From Halomonas huangheensis (GTDB lineage Bacteria; Pseudomonadota; Gammaproteobacteria; Pseudomonadales; Halomonadaceae): a stretch of 64,000 bases of DNA. Position numbers and translations under genes: made by a program. The notes beneath the pieces are model-generated. The model was not told the DNA's origin and made no database searches. It worked only from the letters and a program-made list of their open reading frames with translations. The DNA lies in NCBI RefSeq assembly GCF_001431725.1, contig NZ_CP013106.1, forward strand, positions 2,232,001 to 2,296,000, in the 5' to 3' direction. This document shows positions 34,037-44,791 of the stretch, piece by piece (positions within the stretch are counted from its first letter, which is position 1; each line of letters begins with the position of its first letter).

Positions 34037-34462
34037 TCACTGCGGCTTTTCCGACAAGCGCGTCTGGAACTCATACAGTGCCATGCCCGCCAGCATCGCA
34101 ACGAAGAAAATCAGCGGTTCGCTGCGACCGCTCAAGAGCGACGCTACCACTGGTCCCGGGCAATAACCGGCCAGTCCCCAACCCACTCCGAACGCCAGGC
34201 TACCCAAAACGAGACGGCGATCTATCCGGGTGGCAGTCGGCAAACGCATCGGGTCGCCGAGCACCGCCCGGGACCGCTTGGACGCGAAGTAGAACCCAAT
34301 ACTCGCGACGGTGATGGCGCCGCCCATGACGAACGCGAGCGAGGGGTCCCATACCCCGGCCAGATCAAGGAATGCAATCACCTTCGATGGGTCGGTCATG
34401 CCTGACAGAATCAGGCCAAGTCCGAAAATCAGCCCCGCTACAAATGCGCTTGGCAATTTCAT
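34037..34462 (-). CDS. YeeE/YedE-like sulfur transport protein, second half
   Basis: A 141-residue membrane protein with about four hydrophobic helices, matching the small YeeE/YedE-related family (DUF6691). The family motif LIFGLGLILSGMTDPSKVI lies at the N-terminus and GWGLAGYCPGPVV near residues 94-106, including Cys101. It follows its paired half-transporter after a 9-bp gap. Pairs of this kind (PmpA/PmpB) are thought to carry sulfur species such as thiosulfate or persulfides through the inner membrane. Regulation by the upstream ArsR gene is inferred from the operon. Confidence 0.88.
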   Translation of the reverse strand: MKLPSAFVAGLIFGLGLILSGMTDPSKVIAFLDLAGVWDPSLAFVMGGAITVASIGFYFASKRSRAVLGDPMRLPTATRIDRRLVLGSLAFGVGWGLAGYCPGPVVASLLSGRSEPLIFFVAMLAGMALYEFQTRLSEKPQ

Positions 34463-34471
34463 CGCAGCTCC

Positions 34472-34903
34472 TCAACCCAGCAAATGGCGGACGACAAACA
34501 CGGTGAGAAAGCCACTGGCCATGAATGCGACAGTCGCCATCAGTGAGCGCGGCGATCGGCGTGACAACCCACAGACGCCATGTCCGCTCGTACAACCGGA
34601 GCCGTACCGCGTGCCGATACCGACCAACACCCCGGCCGCGATCAGGGTCAAGGGGTTCGCCACCATCTCAATGTCGGGCCGCTCGAAAACCGCCTGAAAC
34701 AATACCGGTGCGAGGACCAGCCCCGCGATGAATGAAACACGCCACAACACATCACCTTTCGTTGGTCTCAGCAAACCGCCCACCACACCGCTGACACCTG
34801 CAATTCGCCCGTTCAGGAGGATCAACAAGGTTGCCGCAAGGCCGATGAGCGCGCCTCCGGCGAGCGAATACCACGGTGTAAAATTCGCCCAGTTAATGGT
34901 CAT
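34472..34903 (-). CDS. YeeE/YedE-like sulfur transport protein, first half
   Basis: A 143-residue membrane protein with about four helices and the family signature RYGSGCTSGHGVCGLSRRS, containing Cys104 and Cys111, equivalent to the cysteines that relay sulfur in YeeE thiosulfate transporters. It also has an N-terminal WYSLAGGALIGLAATLL helix with GVSGVVGGLL. Its ATG overlaps the ArsR stop by 4 bp. With the downstream gene it makes a split YeeE/YedE transporter. Confidence 0.9.
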   Translation of the reverse strand: MTINWANFTPWYSLAGGALIGLAATLLILLNGRIAGVSGVVGGLLRPTKGDVLWRVSFIAGLVLAPVLFQAVFERPDIEMVANPLTLIAAGVLVGIGTRYGSGCTSGHGVCGLSRRSPRSLMATVAFMASGFLTVFVVRHLLG

Positions 34904-35229
34904 TTCATTGGCTCCTTGCGCTCGGGATCCTGGCAGTAAAGTCGGTAAAGCACCTGCATGACTTCCATTGCCTGGTGGCTGGCGATGCTGTAATTGACCT
35001 GCTTGCCTTCGCGCCGAGTGCTGACCAAGCCGTTGTGCCGCAAAACCGTGAGCTGTTGAGAGAGCGTCGGTTGCTCGATGCCCGTCGCACTGGCGAGGTC
35101 ACCTACGCAGTGTTCACCCTGGGTGAGCTGGCACAGCAGCAGCAGGCGGTCAGGGTTGCCAAGTACCTTCAATAGAGCGCAGGCATCCACAGCGCTGCCT
35201 CGAAGCGTTTCGATATCCAGATCTGCCAT
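34900..35229 (-). CDS. ArsR-family regulator, SqrR/BigR-like persulfide sensor
   Basis: A 109-residue winged-helix protein of the ArsR family. HTH: GDLASATGIEQPTLSQQLTVLRHNGLVSTRREGKQVNYSI. Cys33 and Cys99 are 66 residues apart, the same spacing as the dithiol of SqrR (41/107) and BigR (42/108), which forms a polysulfide bridge on sensing reactive sulfur. Cys17 and Cys41 are extra. Metal-binding CxC of arsenic sensors is absent. It is first in an operon with the two YeeE/YedE genes (4-bp overlap). No obvious ribosome-binding site precedes the ATG at 35229. Confidence 0.88.
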   Translation of the reverse strand: MADLDIETLRGSAVDACALLKVLGNPDRLLLLCQLTQGEHCVGDLASATGIEQPTLSQQLTVLRHNGLVSTRREGKQVNYSIASHQAMEVMQVLYRLYCQDPERKEPMK

Positions 35230-35320
35230 GGGAAGACATGTTCTTCAGGTGGTCGGAGGAATATTCATAATATAATTTATCTATATATATAACAATATAT
35301 CGTAAGCTCTAGACTGCAAT
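35230..35320 (-). promoter_or_regulatory. AT-rich promoter region of the ArsR-YeeE operon
   Basis: Bases ~35260-35305 are almost only A and T, in contrast to the GC-rich surroundings, and contain CATAATATA (35266-35274) shared with the inverted repeat at 33788. This is the expected place for promoter and operator of the sulfur-responsive operon. No precise -10/-35 pair is assigned. Confidence 0.45.
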
Positions 35321-35579
35321 GAGCACACGGAACTGGACGTCCGCCACAGTCACCTAAACATTGCGATATCGCTTTGGCTCTCTCACCTCGCAGGTCCGGT
35401 CCAAGCCGGCGCAAACCAGGAAATCGAAATGTCATCGATACAATAAAGCAGTACGACGCATGACGCGATTGCCGCTCAACCTCCCTCCCCGTCAACCCGT
35501 CAACCCGTCAATCCGTCAACTCGGAAGGTGTGAGGACACCAGCACAGCGGCAATTGCACTGAGTCTGCGATGCTTTAGT
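35321..35579. other. Intergenic region between the ArsR operon promoter and the cupin gene end
   Basis: Together with the promoter zone this gap spans ~350 bp without a recognised gene. A 124-residue plus-strand frame starting at 35361 has no family features and runs into the cupin gene antisense. The only structure seen is the 8-bp tandem repeat at 35488-35519. Confidence 0.4.
35488..35519. repeat. Four tandem copies of an 8-bp unit
   Basis: The unit CCCGTCAA occurs three times exactly (35488-35495, 35496-35503, 35504-35511) and once with a single change (TCCGTCAA, 35512-35519). It lies in the gap downstream of the cupin gene. Such octamer arrays usually arise by replication slippage and may vary in number between strains. 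Confidence 0.9.
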
Positions 35580-36059
35580 CTAGTGTGCTCCGGCGTCATC
35601 CAAACCACCCTTTGGCGCTGGTTGGCGGACTCCTTGCGCCATTTCCACCAGTTCCTTCTGCTGAGTATCCGAGATAAAGATCGCAAGGATTCTGGCCGGT
35701 TGCGTTTCGCTGGCATTCTCGCTGACTTCGTGTGAAGCCCCGGGATCTTCTGTCCAACTTTCTCCTACGCCGTAGATATTCGTCTCACCGTCGACGCGAC
35801 TCCTGATCGAGCCTTCCAGCACATAGCCGATCACGAAGGAATCGCCGTGCATATGCGCTGGTGTCGATGCCCCCGGTGGATACTCGACAACAAGGCCGGT
35901 GACGACCTTTCCCGGGACATTCGGGATCTCATGGCGGAACTCCTGCTCGACGGTTTCCCTGGTGGTGTCGCTCACAGTGCTTTCATGCGCCTGTGACATC
36001 GATCCGGTGCCGGTGAGCATGATCAGGGAAATGGCCATCAATGGCAGTTTCTTCATCAT
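35580..36059 (-). CDS. Periplasmic cupin-domain protein
   Basis: About 159 residues from the ATG at 36059 (a second ATG at 36056 is equally possible); AGGAGG lies 5-8 bases upstream. A signal peptide (LPLMAISLIMLTGTGSMSQA) is followed by a single cupin barrel with the metal-binding pattern PAHMHGDSFVIGYVLEGS, and a second motif GESWTEDPGASHEVSENAS. The ligand-type residues are His in PAHMHG and the Glu/His that follow. It lies 16 bp downstream of the ScsB-like gene and probably belongs to its operon. Function unknown; inferred periplasmic metal or redox-related role. Confidence 0.8.
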   Translation of the reverse strand: MMKKLPLMAISLIMLTGTGSMSQAHESTVSDTTRETVEQEFRHEIPNVPGKVVTGLVVEYPPGASTPAHMHGDSFVIGYVLEGSIRSRVDGETNIYGVGESWTEDPGASHEVSENASETQPARILAIFISDTQQKELVEMAQGVRQPAPKGGLDDAGAH

Positions 36060-36075
36060 TTCTTCCTCCTGGTGG

Positions 36076-38334
36076 TCATTCGGCGACCAGATCAGTGAGT
36101 GATGTCGGCGTGAGCAACTGTGGTAACACTCTGGGCTTGTCTGTCCCAGGCGCATACCACAGATAAAGCGGCACACCGTTTCGGCCATGGCGATTGAGAA
36201 ACGCCGTTATAACAGGGTCTCCATTGGTCCAGTCTCCCACCATGGTGGTCACGCCGGCCTGTTGGAAGGCGTCACGTGTCGTCTGACGATCAATGGCGGT
36301 CTTTTCATTCACCTTGCAGGTAACGCACCAGTCTGCGGTGAAATACACGAATAACGGCGTGTTCTGCTGACGTAACGCCTCGAGACGGCTTTCATCAAAA
36401 CTCAATAGCTGACGAGATTCGTTGGCGGCGTCGGCAATCGGTGAATCAGGACTCTGTGAACCAGAATTTCTTGAGTCAGCGCTCTGTGAAAATGCCGCAG
36501 GCACCAGCCAGCCAAGGCACAGCGCTATCACGGCAGTGAAGACCGACGGCACCCAGGGCCAGCGTTTGGCACTACGTTGGCGCAGGCCTGTCAGCCACAG
36601 TCCTGTCACCAGCAGCATGACTACGGCCAGGCTAGCCACCAGACCATCACTGGAGAGTTGCTGCCCCAGCACCCAGAACAGCGCCAGTGCGGTGATGAAC
36701 ATTGGAATGGCCAGGGCATGCCTGACGCTCTGCATCCATGGCCCGGGGCGTGGCAGCTTGCGACTTAGCGCAGGGAAATAGCCGAAGATCAGAAAAGGCA
36801 GCGCAATGCCGAACCCCAGCCCCGCAAAAATCGTCAGTGCGGCCAGCGGTGGCAGCAATATTGCGGCACCCAGTGCCGTCGCCATGAACGGCCCCGAACA
36901 GGGCGTGGCGACAAAGGCTGCCAGCACCCCGGTCCAGAATGCACCGACGGCACCGCCCTTCTCGGCCAACTGAGCCCCGCCGTTGAAGCCGCCGAGTTCA
37001 AACAATCCCGCCAGGTTGAAGGCAATAGCGCTGATCAGTAGCGTCAAGCCGACGATGACGCGAGGGTCCTGGAGCTGAAAGGCCCAACCAACCTGAGTCC
37101 CGGCAGCGCGTAAGGCCAGAATCCCTGCTCCGAGCAGTATGCATACGCCGATGACTCCTGCCGTATAAGCAAGCGCTTCTCGCCTTGCCTCGCGCGGGCC
37201 GCCAGACAATCTTGCCAGGCTAAGCACCTTGAGGCTCAGGATCGGAAATACGCACGGCATGATATTGAGCAGGACTCCCCCGGCAATGGCACCCAGCAGC
37301 GCTGTCAGCATCACACCCACAGTGCTGCTGGCTTGTTCTTCCTCAGCACTATTACCGGCGACATGCCTGGCGGTGCTCAGGGCTGCTACAGATCCGGCAT
37401 CCGCCTGGAAAGCCAGGCCGGTGCCTCCGGCAATGGTCACAACCGCCTCGAGAGGCTCGTCAGGCAACGTCTCTCCTGCCACGGTCTCGACGATAAGCTT
37501 ATCGCCCTCGCGGTTGAAATCCTGCCTGGCAGCCGGATCGACGGCACCATCATTGGCGACGAACAGGTGCGGTTGCTCCAGCTTGACGTTGGCTGGCAAC
37601 GGAATGGCGATACGAATGCGCTCGCCTGTGTCTTCCTTGTCAATGTACTCATAGGTGGCTCGTGCACCCAACGGCCGCGGCAAGGCCTGGCGCCAATCAT
37701 CAAAGTCCGCTTGATGACGAGCCGATGCCTCGCCATCACCGACTGTCAGCCGCGTTGATAGCGTTGCTCGCTCAGGAATGCAGGCATCATCGCGGCAGGC
37801 CAGATACTGAAGGTTGACCCGGACAGCAAGCGGCGTCCCCTCATCCAGATCGTCCGGTATATTCAGCGGCACCAGAATGGCATACGGATGTTCGTAGACA
37901 TGATTCATCAAGTCATCGATGAGCAGTGTCTCGGGGACCGGATATGCCGGCTCTGCTACCGTTACGCCATCGGGTAGCTGCCAGTCATACTGTGGTGCTA
38001 GCCCGATGCTTCCGGGCTGTTTCCAGTAGCCGTGCCACCCATCCTGCGGTTGCATGACGATGGCCAGCGTTGTCTGCTCTCCCGCCGCAGGACGAGCACT
38101 CTCTGCCACCAGCGATGTGCGAATCATCACATCGCTGTGACCCTCGGCAGCGCCCTGTGCCACGGCGGTGCCGGGCAGCATCGAGATCAGTATGCTTGCG
38201 ATCAGCACAGCGGCTATAGAGAGCAGGCGTGGCAGAGGTGCTGCTGCAAGAGCGCGCAAATTGGTGGTTGGCATAGACAACAGCCCCATCAGCGATGGGC
38301 TTCTCCGTCGAGTGGATGGGTCAGCATTGGCCAT
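36076..38334 (-). CDS. ScsB/DsbD-like thiol:disulfide interchange protein
   Basis: A 752-residue membrane reductase. Order: signal region (LLSIAAVLIASILISMLPGT), an N-terminal periplasmic domain with a Cys pair (LACRDDACIPE), a CcdA-like eight-helix core with the electron-transferring cysteines in NIMPCVFPIL and VATPCSGPFM, and a C-terminal thioredoxin domain with WCVTC (residues ~669-673). It carries electrons from cytoplasmic thioredoxin to the periplasm. The long N-terminal domain resembles ScsB more than DsbD. Three in-frame ATGs (38334, 38289, 38274) compete; the GGAGAAG before 38289 is the best ribosome-binding match. It follows the TlpA-like gene by 9 bp. Confidence 0.9.
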   Translation of the reverse strand: MANADPSTRRRSPSLMGLLSMPTTNLRALAAAPLPRLLSIAAVLIASILISMLPGTAVAQGAAEGHSDVMIRTSLVAESARPAAGEQTTLAIVMQPQDGWHGYWKQPGSIGLAPQYDWQLPDGVTVAEPAYPVPETLLIDDLMNHVYEHPYAILVPLNIPDDLDEGTPLAVRVNLQYLACRDDACIPERATLSTRLTVGDGEASARHQADFDDWRQALPRPLGARATYEYIDKEDTGERIRIAIPLPANVKLEQPHLFVANDGAVDPAARQDFNREGDKLIVETVAGETLPDEPLEAVVTIAGGTGLAFQADAGSVAALSTARHVAGNSAEEEQASSTVGVMLTALLGAIAGGVLLNIMPCVFPILSLKVLSLARLSGGPREARREALAYTAGVIGVCILLGAGILALRAAGTQVGWAFQLQDPRVIVGLTLLISAIAFNLAGLFELGGFNGGAQLAEKGGAVGAFWTGVLAAFVATPCSGPFMATALGAAILLPPLAALTIFAGLGFGIALPFLIFGYFPALSRKLPRPGPWMQSVRHALAIPMFITALALFWVLGQQLSSDGLVASLAVVMLLVTGLWLTGLRQRSAKRWPWVPSVFTAVIALCLGWLVPAAFSQSADSRNSGSQSPDSPIADAANESRQLLSFDESRLEALRQQNTPLFVYFTADWCVTCKVNEKTAIDRQTTRDAFQQAGVTTMVGDWTNGDPVITAFLNRHGRNGVPLYLWYAPGTDKPRVLPQLLTPTSLTDLVAE

Positions 38335-38343
38335 CGGTGGGTA

Positions 38344-39447
38344 TCACTTGGCAACGACGCTCTGTACGGCCTCTGCCAACGCCGTATCTTCGGGTTCCAG
38401 GCGTTTGGCCACATGGCCACTGCTGTCGATCAGCACGACGGTAGGAATCTGCCGGACGCCGAAGGCACGATAGAAGTCACCACTGGCATCAAGGGCGAGG
38501 GGAATATCGACGTCGTTGTCGTCACGATAAGCTTCAAGGTTCGCCTGTGATGCCCAGAGCCCGGATGACACACCGATCCAGTCGATGTCTCCCTGCCCGG
38601 CGAGACCATCCACGGCTTCACGTACACGGCGACAGGCTTGAGAGGTTTCCGGCTGACTCTCCTCTAGATACCCCTCGCACCAGGGGGCAAGAAATACGAT
38701 GCCACGCGGCCTGTCCGTGGAAGGATCGGACACGTTGACAACATCACCAGACAATGTGCTTAGCGTGAGTCCTTCGATATTCTCGACGCCATCGCCAACC
38801 TGCAGCGCCTGCAGCTGTGCGGCCTCGGCACCTTGAGTGGCATCATCAGCATCATCGCTGCTCTGCACGACCTGCTGGAGAGCATCCTCGAATTCCTGAT
38901 CGTCCAGATGCCCGACGTAGGCGATATGTCCGCTACGGTCGATGAGCACATGCTGGGGAGTGACTCGCAGATGGAGGGCTTCAGCGAGGGTGCCATCATC
39001 AACCGTGATCGGCATGCCAAGGCCCATTTCCTCGCGATACTTGCGAGCGGCATCGGCGGTATCGCTGAAGCCGGTATTGACCGCGATGACTTGCATATCA
39101 TCACCGTATGTCTCGTAGATCTCCTGGAACCCCGGCATCTGCTGACGACAAGGCACGCACCAGGTTGCCCAGAACTTTAGATACACGGGCTTGTTGCCAT
39201 ACAGGTCGGACAGGTCAATCTGCTCACCATCCAGAGTGGTGACCGTGACATCGGGTCCCGGCTGGCCGATCAGAGACTCCCCGGCACTCCTTGCACGACG
39301 CTCGCCGTCGGCATCCTGATCGTAGGCTTCAGCGGCCTGCTCCTCACTTTGCGTATCGCTGGCGGCGTTCGCTACGGAGATACTGCAAAGACTGACCAAC
39401 AGCGTCAGTAGCAGTCCATAGCGGGTTGCAGGTTTTCCAGTTGGCAT
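38344..39447 (-). CDS. TlpA-like protein with two thioredoxin domains
   Basis: A 367-residue secreted protein: signal peptide to about residue 28 (SVANA), then two thioredoxin-like domains. Domain 1 has the redox motif Cys97-Val-Pro-Cys100 (WATWCVPC) and a cis-Pro region RVTPQHVLID. Domain 2 (from ~215) has WCEGY at 256-260, so the second Cys is lost, with Cys272 further on; its cis-Pro region is RQIPTVVLID. It is the first gene of the operon with the ScsB-like reductase, its likely electron donor. The start at 39447 has AAGGAA upstream; the frame reaches back to 39561 without support. Confidence 0.85.
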   Translation of the reverse strand: MPTGKPATRYGLLLTLLVSLCSISVANAASDTQSEEQAAEAYDQDADGERRARSAGESLIGQPGPDVTVTTLDGEQIDLSDLYGNKPVYLKFWATWCVPCRQQMPGFQEIYETYGDDMQVIAVNTGFSDTADAARKYREEMGLGMPITVDDGTLAEALHLRVTPQHVLIDRSGHIAYVGHLDDQEFEDALQQVVQSSDDADDATQGAEAAQLQALQVGDGVENIEGLTLSTLSGDVVNVSDPSTDRPRGIVFLAPWCEGYLEESQPETSQACRRVREAVDGLAGQGDIDWIGVSSGLWASQANLEAYRDDNDVDIPLALDASGDFYRAFGVRQIPTVVLIDSSGHVAKRLEPEDTALAEAVQSVVAK

Positions 39448-39590
39448 GTCGAGATTCCTTGTCGGCCCGAACAGCGGCTGATTACCGCTGTTCAGCAGCA
39501 GTGGCGGGTGATTGGGCAGGAGAGTAGTCTGGGCGCTGGACGGTGCAGAAAAAAGCACCAAGAACTGACGTTATCGGTATACCATGAATC

Positions 39591-40997
39591 ATGAATTCTC
39601 TTCGTATCGCCGTTGACCGCCTCCAGCGACGTTCGCTGGCCGAGCAAATACACGACAGTATTGCCACTGCCATCCGCGATGGGCATCTCTATGAAGGTGC
39701 TCGCCTCCCCTCCTGGCATGACCTTGCCACGCAACTGGGCGTCTCCCGAGGGACGGTAAAGAGTGCCTATGAACGACTGGCTGACAAGCAACTGATCGTC
39801 GCTCGTGGTGCTGCGGGAACCTTTGTTGCCAGTCCACTCCCGGCGTTCCAGAGCCACCTCGAGGAAGCTCCAGTGCGATTGCCGCTGCCGGAGCTATATC
39901 GCGATTTCCACAGCGCGCCCAAACCCTTTCAGGTCGGCGTTCCGGCGTCGGACATGTTTCCCTACAAGGTGTGGTCACGCACCATCGTTCGCTATTCGCG
40001 ACAGGCCGCCATGCAGGCGACTCGTTACCACGATCCGCGTGGAGAGATGGAACTACGCAAGGAAGTTGCCGCCTATCTATCGGTCGCTCGCGGCCTGCAG
40101 TGTTCCGCCGACCAGGTCATCATCACCAGCGGTTATGCCGGAGCACTGGGTCTTGCCCTGCATGCGCTCAGGCTGGATAGCCAGCAGGTCTGGATGGAAG
40201 AGCCAGGCTACCCGTTGGCCAATCGAGCGATATCACTGGCCGGTTACACTCCGGTTCCTGTCCCGGTCGACATGGAGGGGCTGGATGTCGCTGAAGGAAC
40301 AAGGCGCGCCCCCAATGCCTCTCTGGCCATTGTCACCGCCAGTCAACAGGCACCGCTGGGCATGGCGCTCTCAGTCGCCAGACGCTATGCCCTGCTCCAA
40401 TGGGCAACGGCGGCAAACGCCTGGATCATCGAAGACGACTACCTCAGTGAATTGAAGCTCAGCGGTAAGGCGGCTCCGTCATTGGCATCACTGGATGGTG
40501 ACGGACGTGTCATCCATATTGGAACCTTCAGCAAGACCCTCACCCCGACTCTGCGGCTCGGCTTCATGGTCGTGCCTCCAGCGCTGGTCAACCTTTTTGG
40601 AGACGTCGCTGCTGCTCTGTCGCCAACCTCATCGTTGGCTACTCAGAGTGCCGTTGCCGCGTTTATGCGTGATGGCAACTACCTGCGCCATATTCGGCGC
40701 ATGAAGCGGCTCTATGCACAGCGTCGTGATGCCTTGTTACACCAGCTGGGACAAGAGCTGTCATCCAACACCATGGCAGGATTATCACTACTGTTGCCGT
40801 TACCGGATGGCACCGATGATGTGGCGATCGCAGAAGCCGCTGAGGCATGGGAGCTTGCCCCTGCGCCGCTGTCGCCCTGGTATGCCGACAAGGGATTGGC
40901 GAGGAGTGGATTACTGTTGGGTGTGACCAACCTGTCGGATGCGGTGCTCGAGAGCAGCTGCCGACACCTCGAAGCTCTGGTTCAGCGTCACTTGTAG
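39591..40997 (+). CDS. MocR/PdxR-type GntR regulator with aminotransferase domain
   Basis: A 468-residue fusion: an N-terminal GntR winged helix (residues ~12-80, LYEGARLPSWHDLATQLGVSRGTVKSAYERL) and a C-terminal fold type I aminotransferase-like domain. The PLP lysine is Lys315 in GTFSKTLTPTLRLGF, the PLP-ring Asp is in IIEDDYLSE. MocR proteins use PLP as effector; PdxR members control pyridoxal synthesis. No pdxS/pdxT, transporter or GABA gene is divergent from it; the upstream neighbour is the TlpA operon, 143 bp away. The target is therefore unknown. The ribosome-binding site is poor. Confidence 0.9.
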   Translation: MNSLRIAVDRLQRRSLAEQIHDSIATAIRDGHLYEGARLPSWHDLATQLGVSRGTVKSAYERLADKQLIVARGAAGTFVASPLPAFQSHLEEAPVRLPLPELYRDFHSAPKPFQVGVPASDMFPYKVWSRTIVRYSRQAAMQATRYHDPRGEMELRKEVAAYLSVARGLQCSADQVIITSGYAGALGLALHALRLDSQQVWMEEPGYPLANRAISLAGYTPVPVPVDMEGLDVAEGTRRAPNASLAIVTASQQAPLGMALSVARRYALLQWATAANAWIIEDDYLSELKLSGKAAPSLASLDGDGRVIHIGTFSKTLTPTLRLGFMVVPPALVNLFGDVAAALSPTSSLATQSAVAAFMRDGNYLRHIRRMKRLYAQRRDALLHQLGQELSSNTMAGLSLLLPLPDGTDDVAIAEAAEAWELAPAPLSPWYADKGLARSGLLLGVTNLSDAVLESSCRHLEALVQRHL

Positions 40998-41098
40998 CGC
41001 TTGTGCTCTGTTCTCCAGTCTTGTCGTAGGCATCGACCTTGTTCGGATATAACGGCGGTTGCTCTCAAGCTCCCCGACGTCTATCCGGTCACGGGAAT

Positions 41099-41407
41099 CT
41101 AGAAATCGTGTCCGGCATCCACTGCTCCGGTGGTTTCGGGCTGGAACCGTTTGAGGTGGACTCTCCGTGCAAGGCGGATGACTGGGCGTATCATCATTTC
41201 GATACTGCCGATCAGAAAGAGCCAGGTACCGTAATAAGCAAGGGAATCGTAGAAGAATAAAATAGAGCCAATGATGAACCAGATGCCGATAAATATATCG
41301 TTGATGATGCTGATCACTTCATAGCGCTGACGAATGATGAGTTCTTCGCGACCAAAATACAGCGTGACGGTGTTCGAGGCGCTACTGTCTGTCGACGTGC
41401 GGGGCAT
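41099..41407 (-). CDS. YrhK-domain membrane protein
   Basis: A 102-residue protein with the YrhK domain: LIIRQRYEVISIINDIFIGIWFIIGSILFF followed by YGTWLFLIGSIEMMIRPVIRLARR, i.e. two hydrophobic helices. The start at 41407 is chosen because AGAGG lies 6 bases before it; the frame continues up to 41551 with no family match. The YrhK family is of unknown function and is often found next to catalase or stress genes or duplicated in one protein. Here it is divergent from katG. Confidence 0.78.
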   Translation of the reverse strand: MPRTSTDSSASNTVTLYFGREELIIRQRYEVISIINDIFIGIWFIIGSILFFYDSLAYYGTWLFLIGSIEMMIRPVIRLARRVHLKRFQPETTGAVDAGHDF

Positions 41408-41551
41408 GACAACCTCTTTCAGTGGTATCTCGTACTTCTGGAGTGTAACAGCCCTGGGCTGGGAGCTGCCCTTCTCCAGCCAGACTTGCGTCATGACTGA
41501 GTACGGCGCCAGAACCTGCGGTTTGTTCCAGCACAACGGCTCTGGCGGCAA

Positions 41552-43890
<2,339 letters not shown>

Positions 43891-43924
43891 TCAAGCGATC
43901 GATAATCTGAGTACGTGATACAGA

Positions 43925-43960
43925 AACAGCCCGACCTTTCAAAGGTCGGGCTGTTTTCTT
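43925..43960 (+). terminator. Intrinsic terminator of katG
   Basis: Arms CAGCCCGACCTTT (43927-43939) and AAAGGTCGGGCTG (43941-43953) form a strong stem, followed by TTTTCTT. It is 35 bp after the katG stop. Read on the minus strand the stem is preceded by A-rich sequence but is followed by fewer T residues, so it mainly serves katG. Confidence 0.93.
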
Positions 43961-44009
43961 GAACACGGCGATATCGAGTGTTGATGACTTGTGTCATTCA
44001 CTGGATGTG

Positions 44010-44537
44010 TCATTCGCTTGATTGCAGCCACTGTTCTCGCGTTATTCGATAACAGCGCACATGCCGTTCATGAAAGGTCATCTCGGTGTAATCGCAAAAG
44101 CCGATCTTTTCTGCAACCTTCCAGGACGCTGGGTTCTCCGGCTGAATCAAGGTGATGATGCTTTCAACACCGAGCTGAGTGAAGGCATGTTCCAGTGCGG
44201 CGCTATTGGCCTCTGTGGCCAGCCCCTGGTTCCAATACCGCCTTGCCAGGCGATAACCGAGACTGACTTCCCTGCATTCATCTACCATCTCGTAGCAGAT
44301 ACCACAGAACCCCACCAGATCACCGGCTCCCTTGTCGACGATGGCCAAGGGGCCAAACCCATACTCGGAATAGCTGGCCAGACAGCCCTCTATAAAACTG
44401 CGCGTAGCCTTCTGATCACAGATCCCCCGGATCGAGAACCGCATGACCTCTGGGTCTGAGAGGATGGTCGTCAGGTCAACGAGATCCTGATCAAGAAACC
44501 GCCGAAGCTGTATGCGCTCAGTCTCTATCAGCCACAT
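44010..44537 (-). CDS. GNAT acetyltransferase (RimJ/RimL-like)
   Basis: A 175-residue GNAT protein. The opening IETERIQLRRFLDQDLVDLTTILSDPEVMRF is typical of RimJ/RimL-like enzymes, followed by FGPLAIVDKGAGDLVGFCGI, then EVSLGYRLARRYWNQGLATEA (acetyl-CoA binding), and the C-terminal ENPASWKVAEKIGFCDYTEMTFHERHVRCYRI. The start at 44537 has AAGGGG 6 bases upstream; longer frames to 44561 lack it. The substrate is unknown; many relatives acetylate protein N-termini or small amines. It is convergent with katG. Confidence 0.87.
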   Translation of the reverse strand: MWLIETERIQLRRFLDQDLVDLTTILSDPEVMRFSIRGICDQKATRSFIEGCLASYSEYGFGPLAIVDKGAGDLVGFCGICYEMVDECREVSLGYRLARRYWNQGLATEANSAALEHAFTQLGVESIITLIQPENPASWKVAEKIGFCDYTEMTFHERHVRCYRITREQWLQSSE

Positions 44538-44791
44538 GATTATTGCCCCTTCCATGGACATGAGTGAAGTTTACCTGCGGAGTCATTCAGTATTGCCGAA
44601 AAACTCTCACCTTTTACGAAATTAGCCGCAACAAGTCGAATATTCAGCACTACTTCCTGAAATTTGAGGAGTGCAGGATAGCTTATGCTTTGTCCTTGAA
44701 AGGATCTGGGCTGACGCCACAAAGTGATATGGTATAACATACCCTCTCTGACACCCTCTGACTCAACATCCAGAATGACAAGGAACTTCGA

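Noticed and set aside
33824..34405. 193-codon frame taken as a complete gene
   Set aside because: Only its first ~55 codons resemble a known family; from about 34037 it runs antisense through an intact YeeE/YedE gene. The first part is recorded as a pseudogene instead.
38448..39447. Second thioredoxin domain of the TlpA-like protein considered as a separate gene
   Set aside because: The frame is continuous with no internal ribosome-binding site or signal peptide between the domains.
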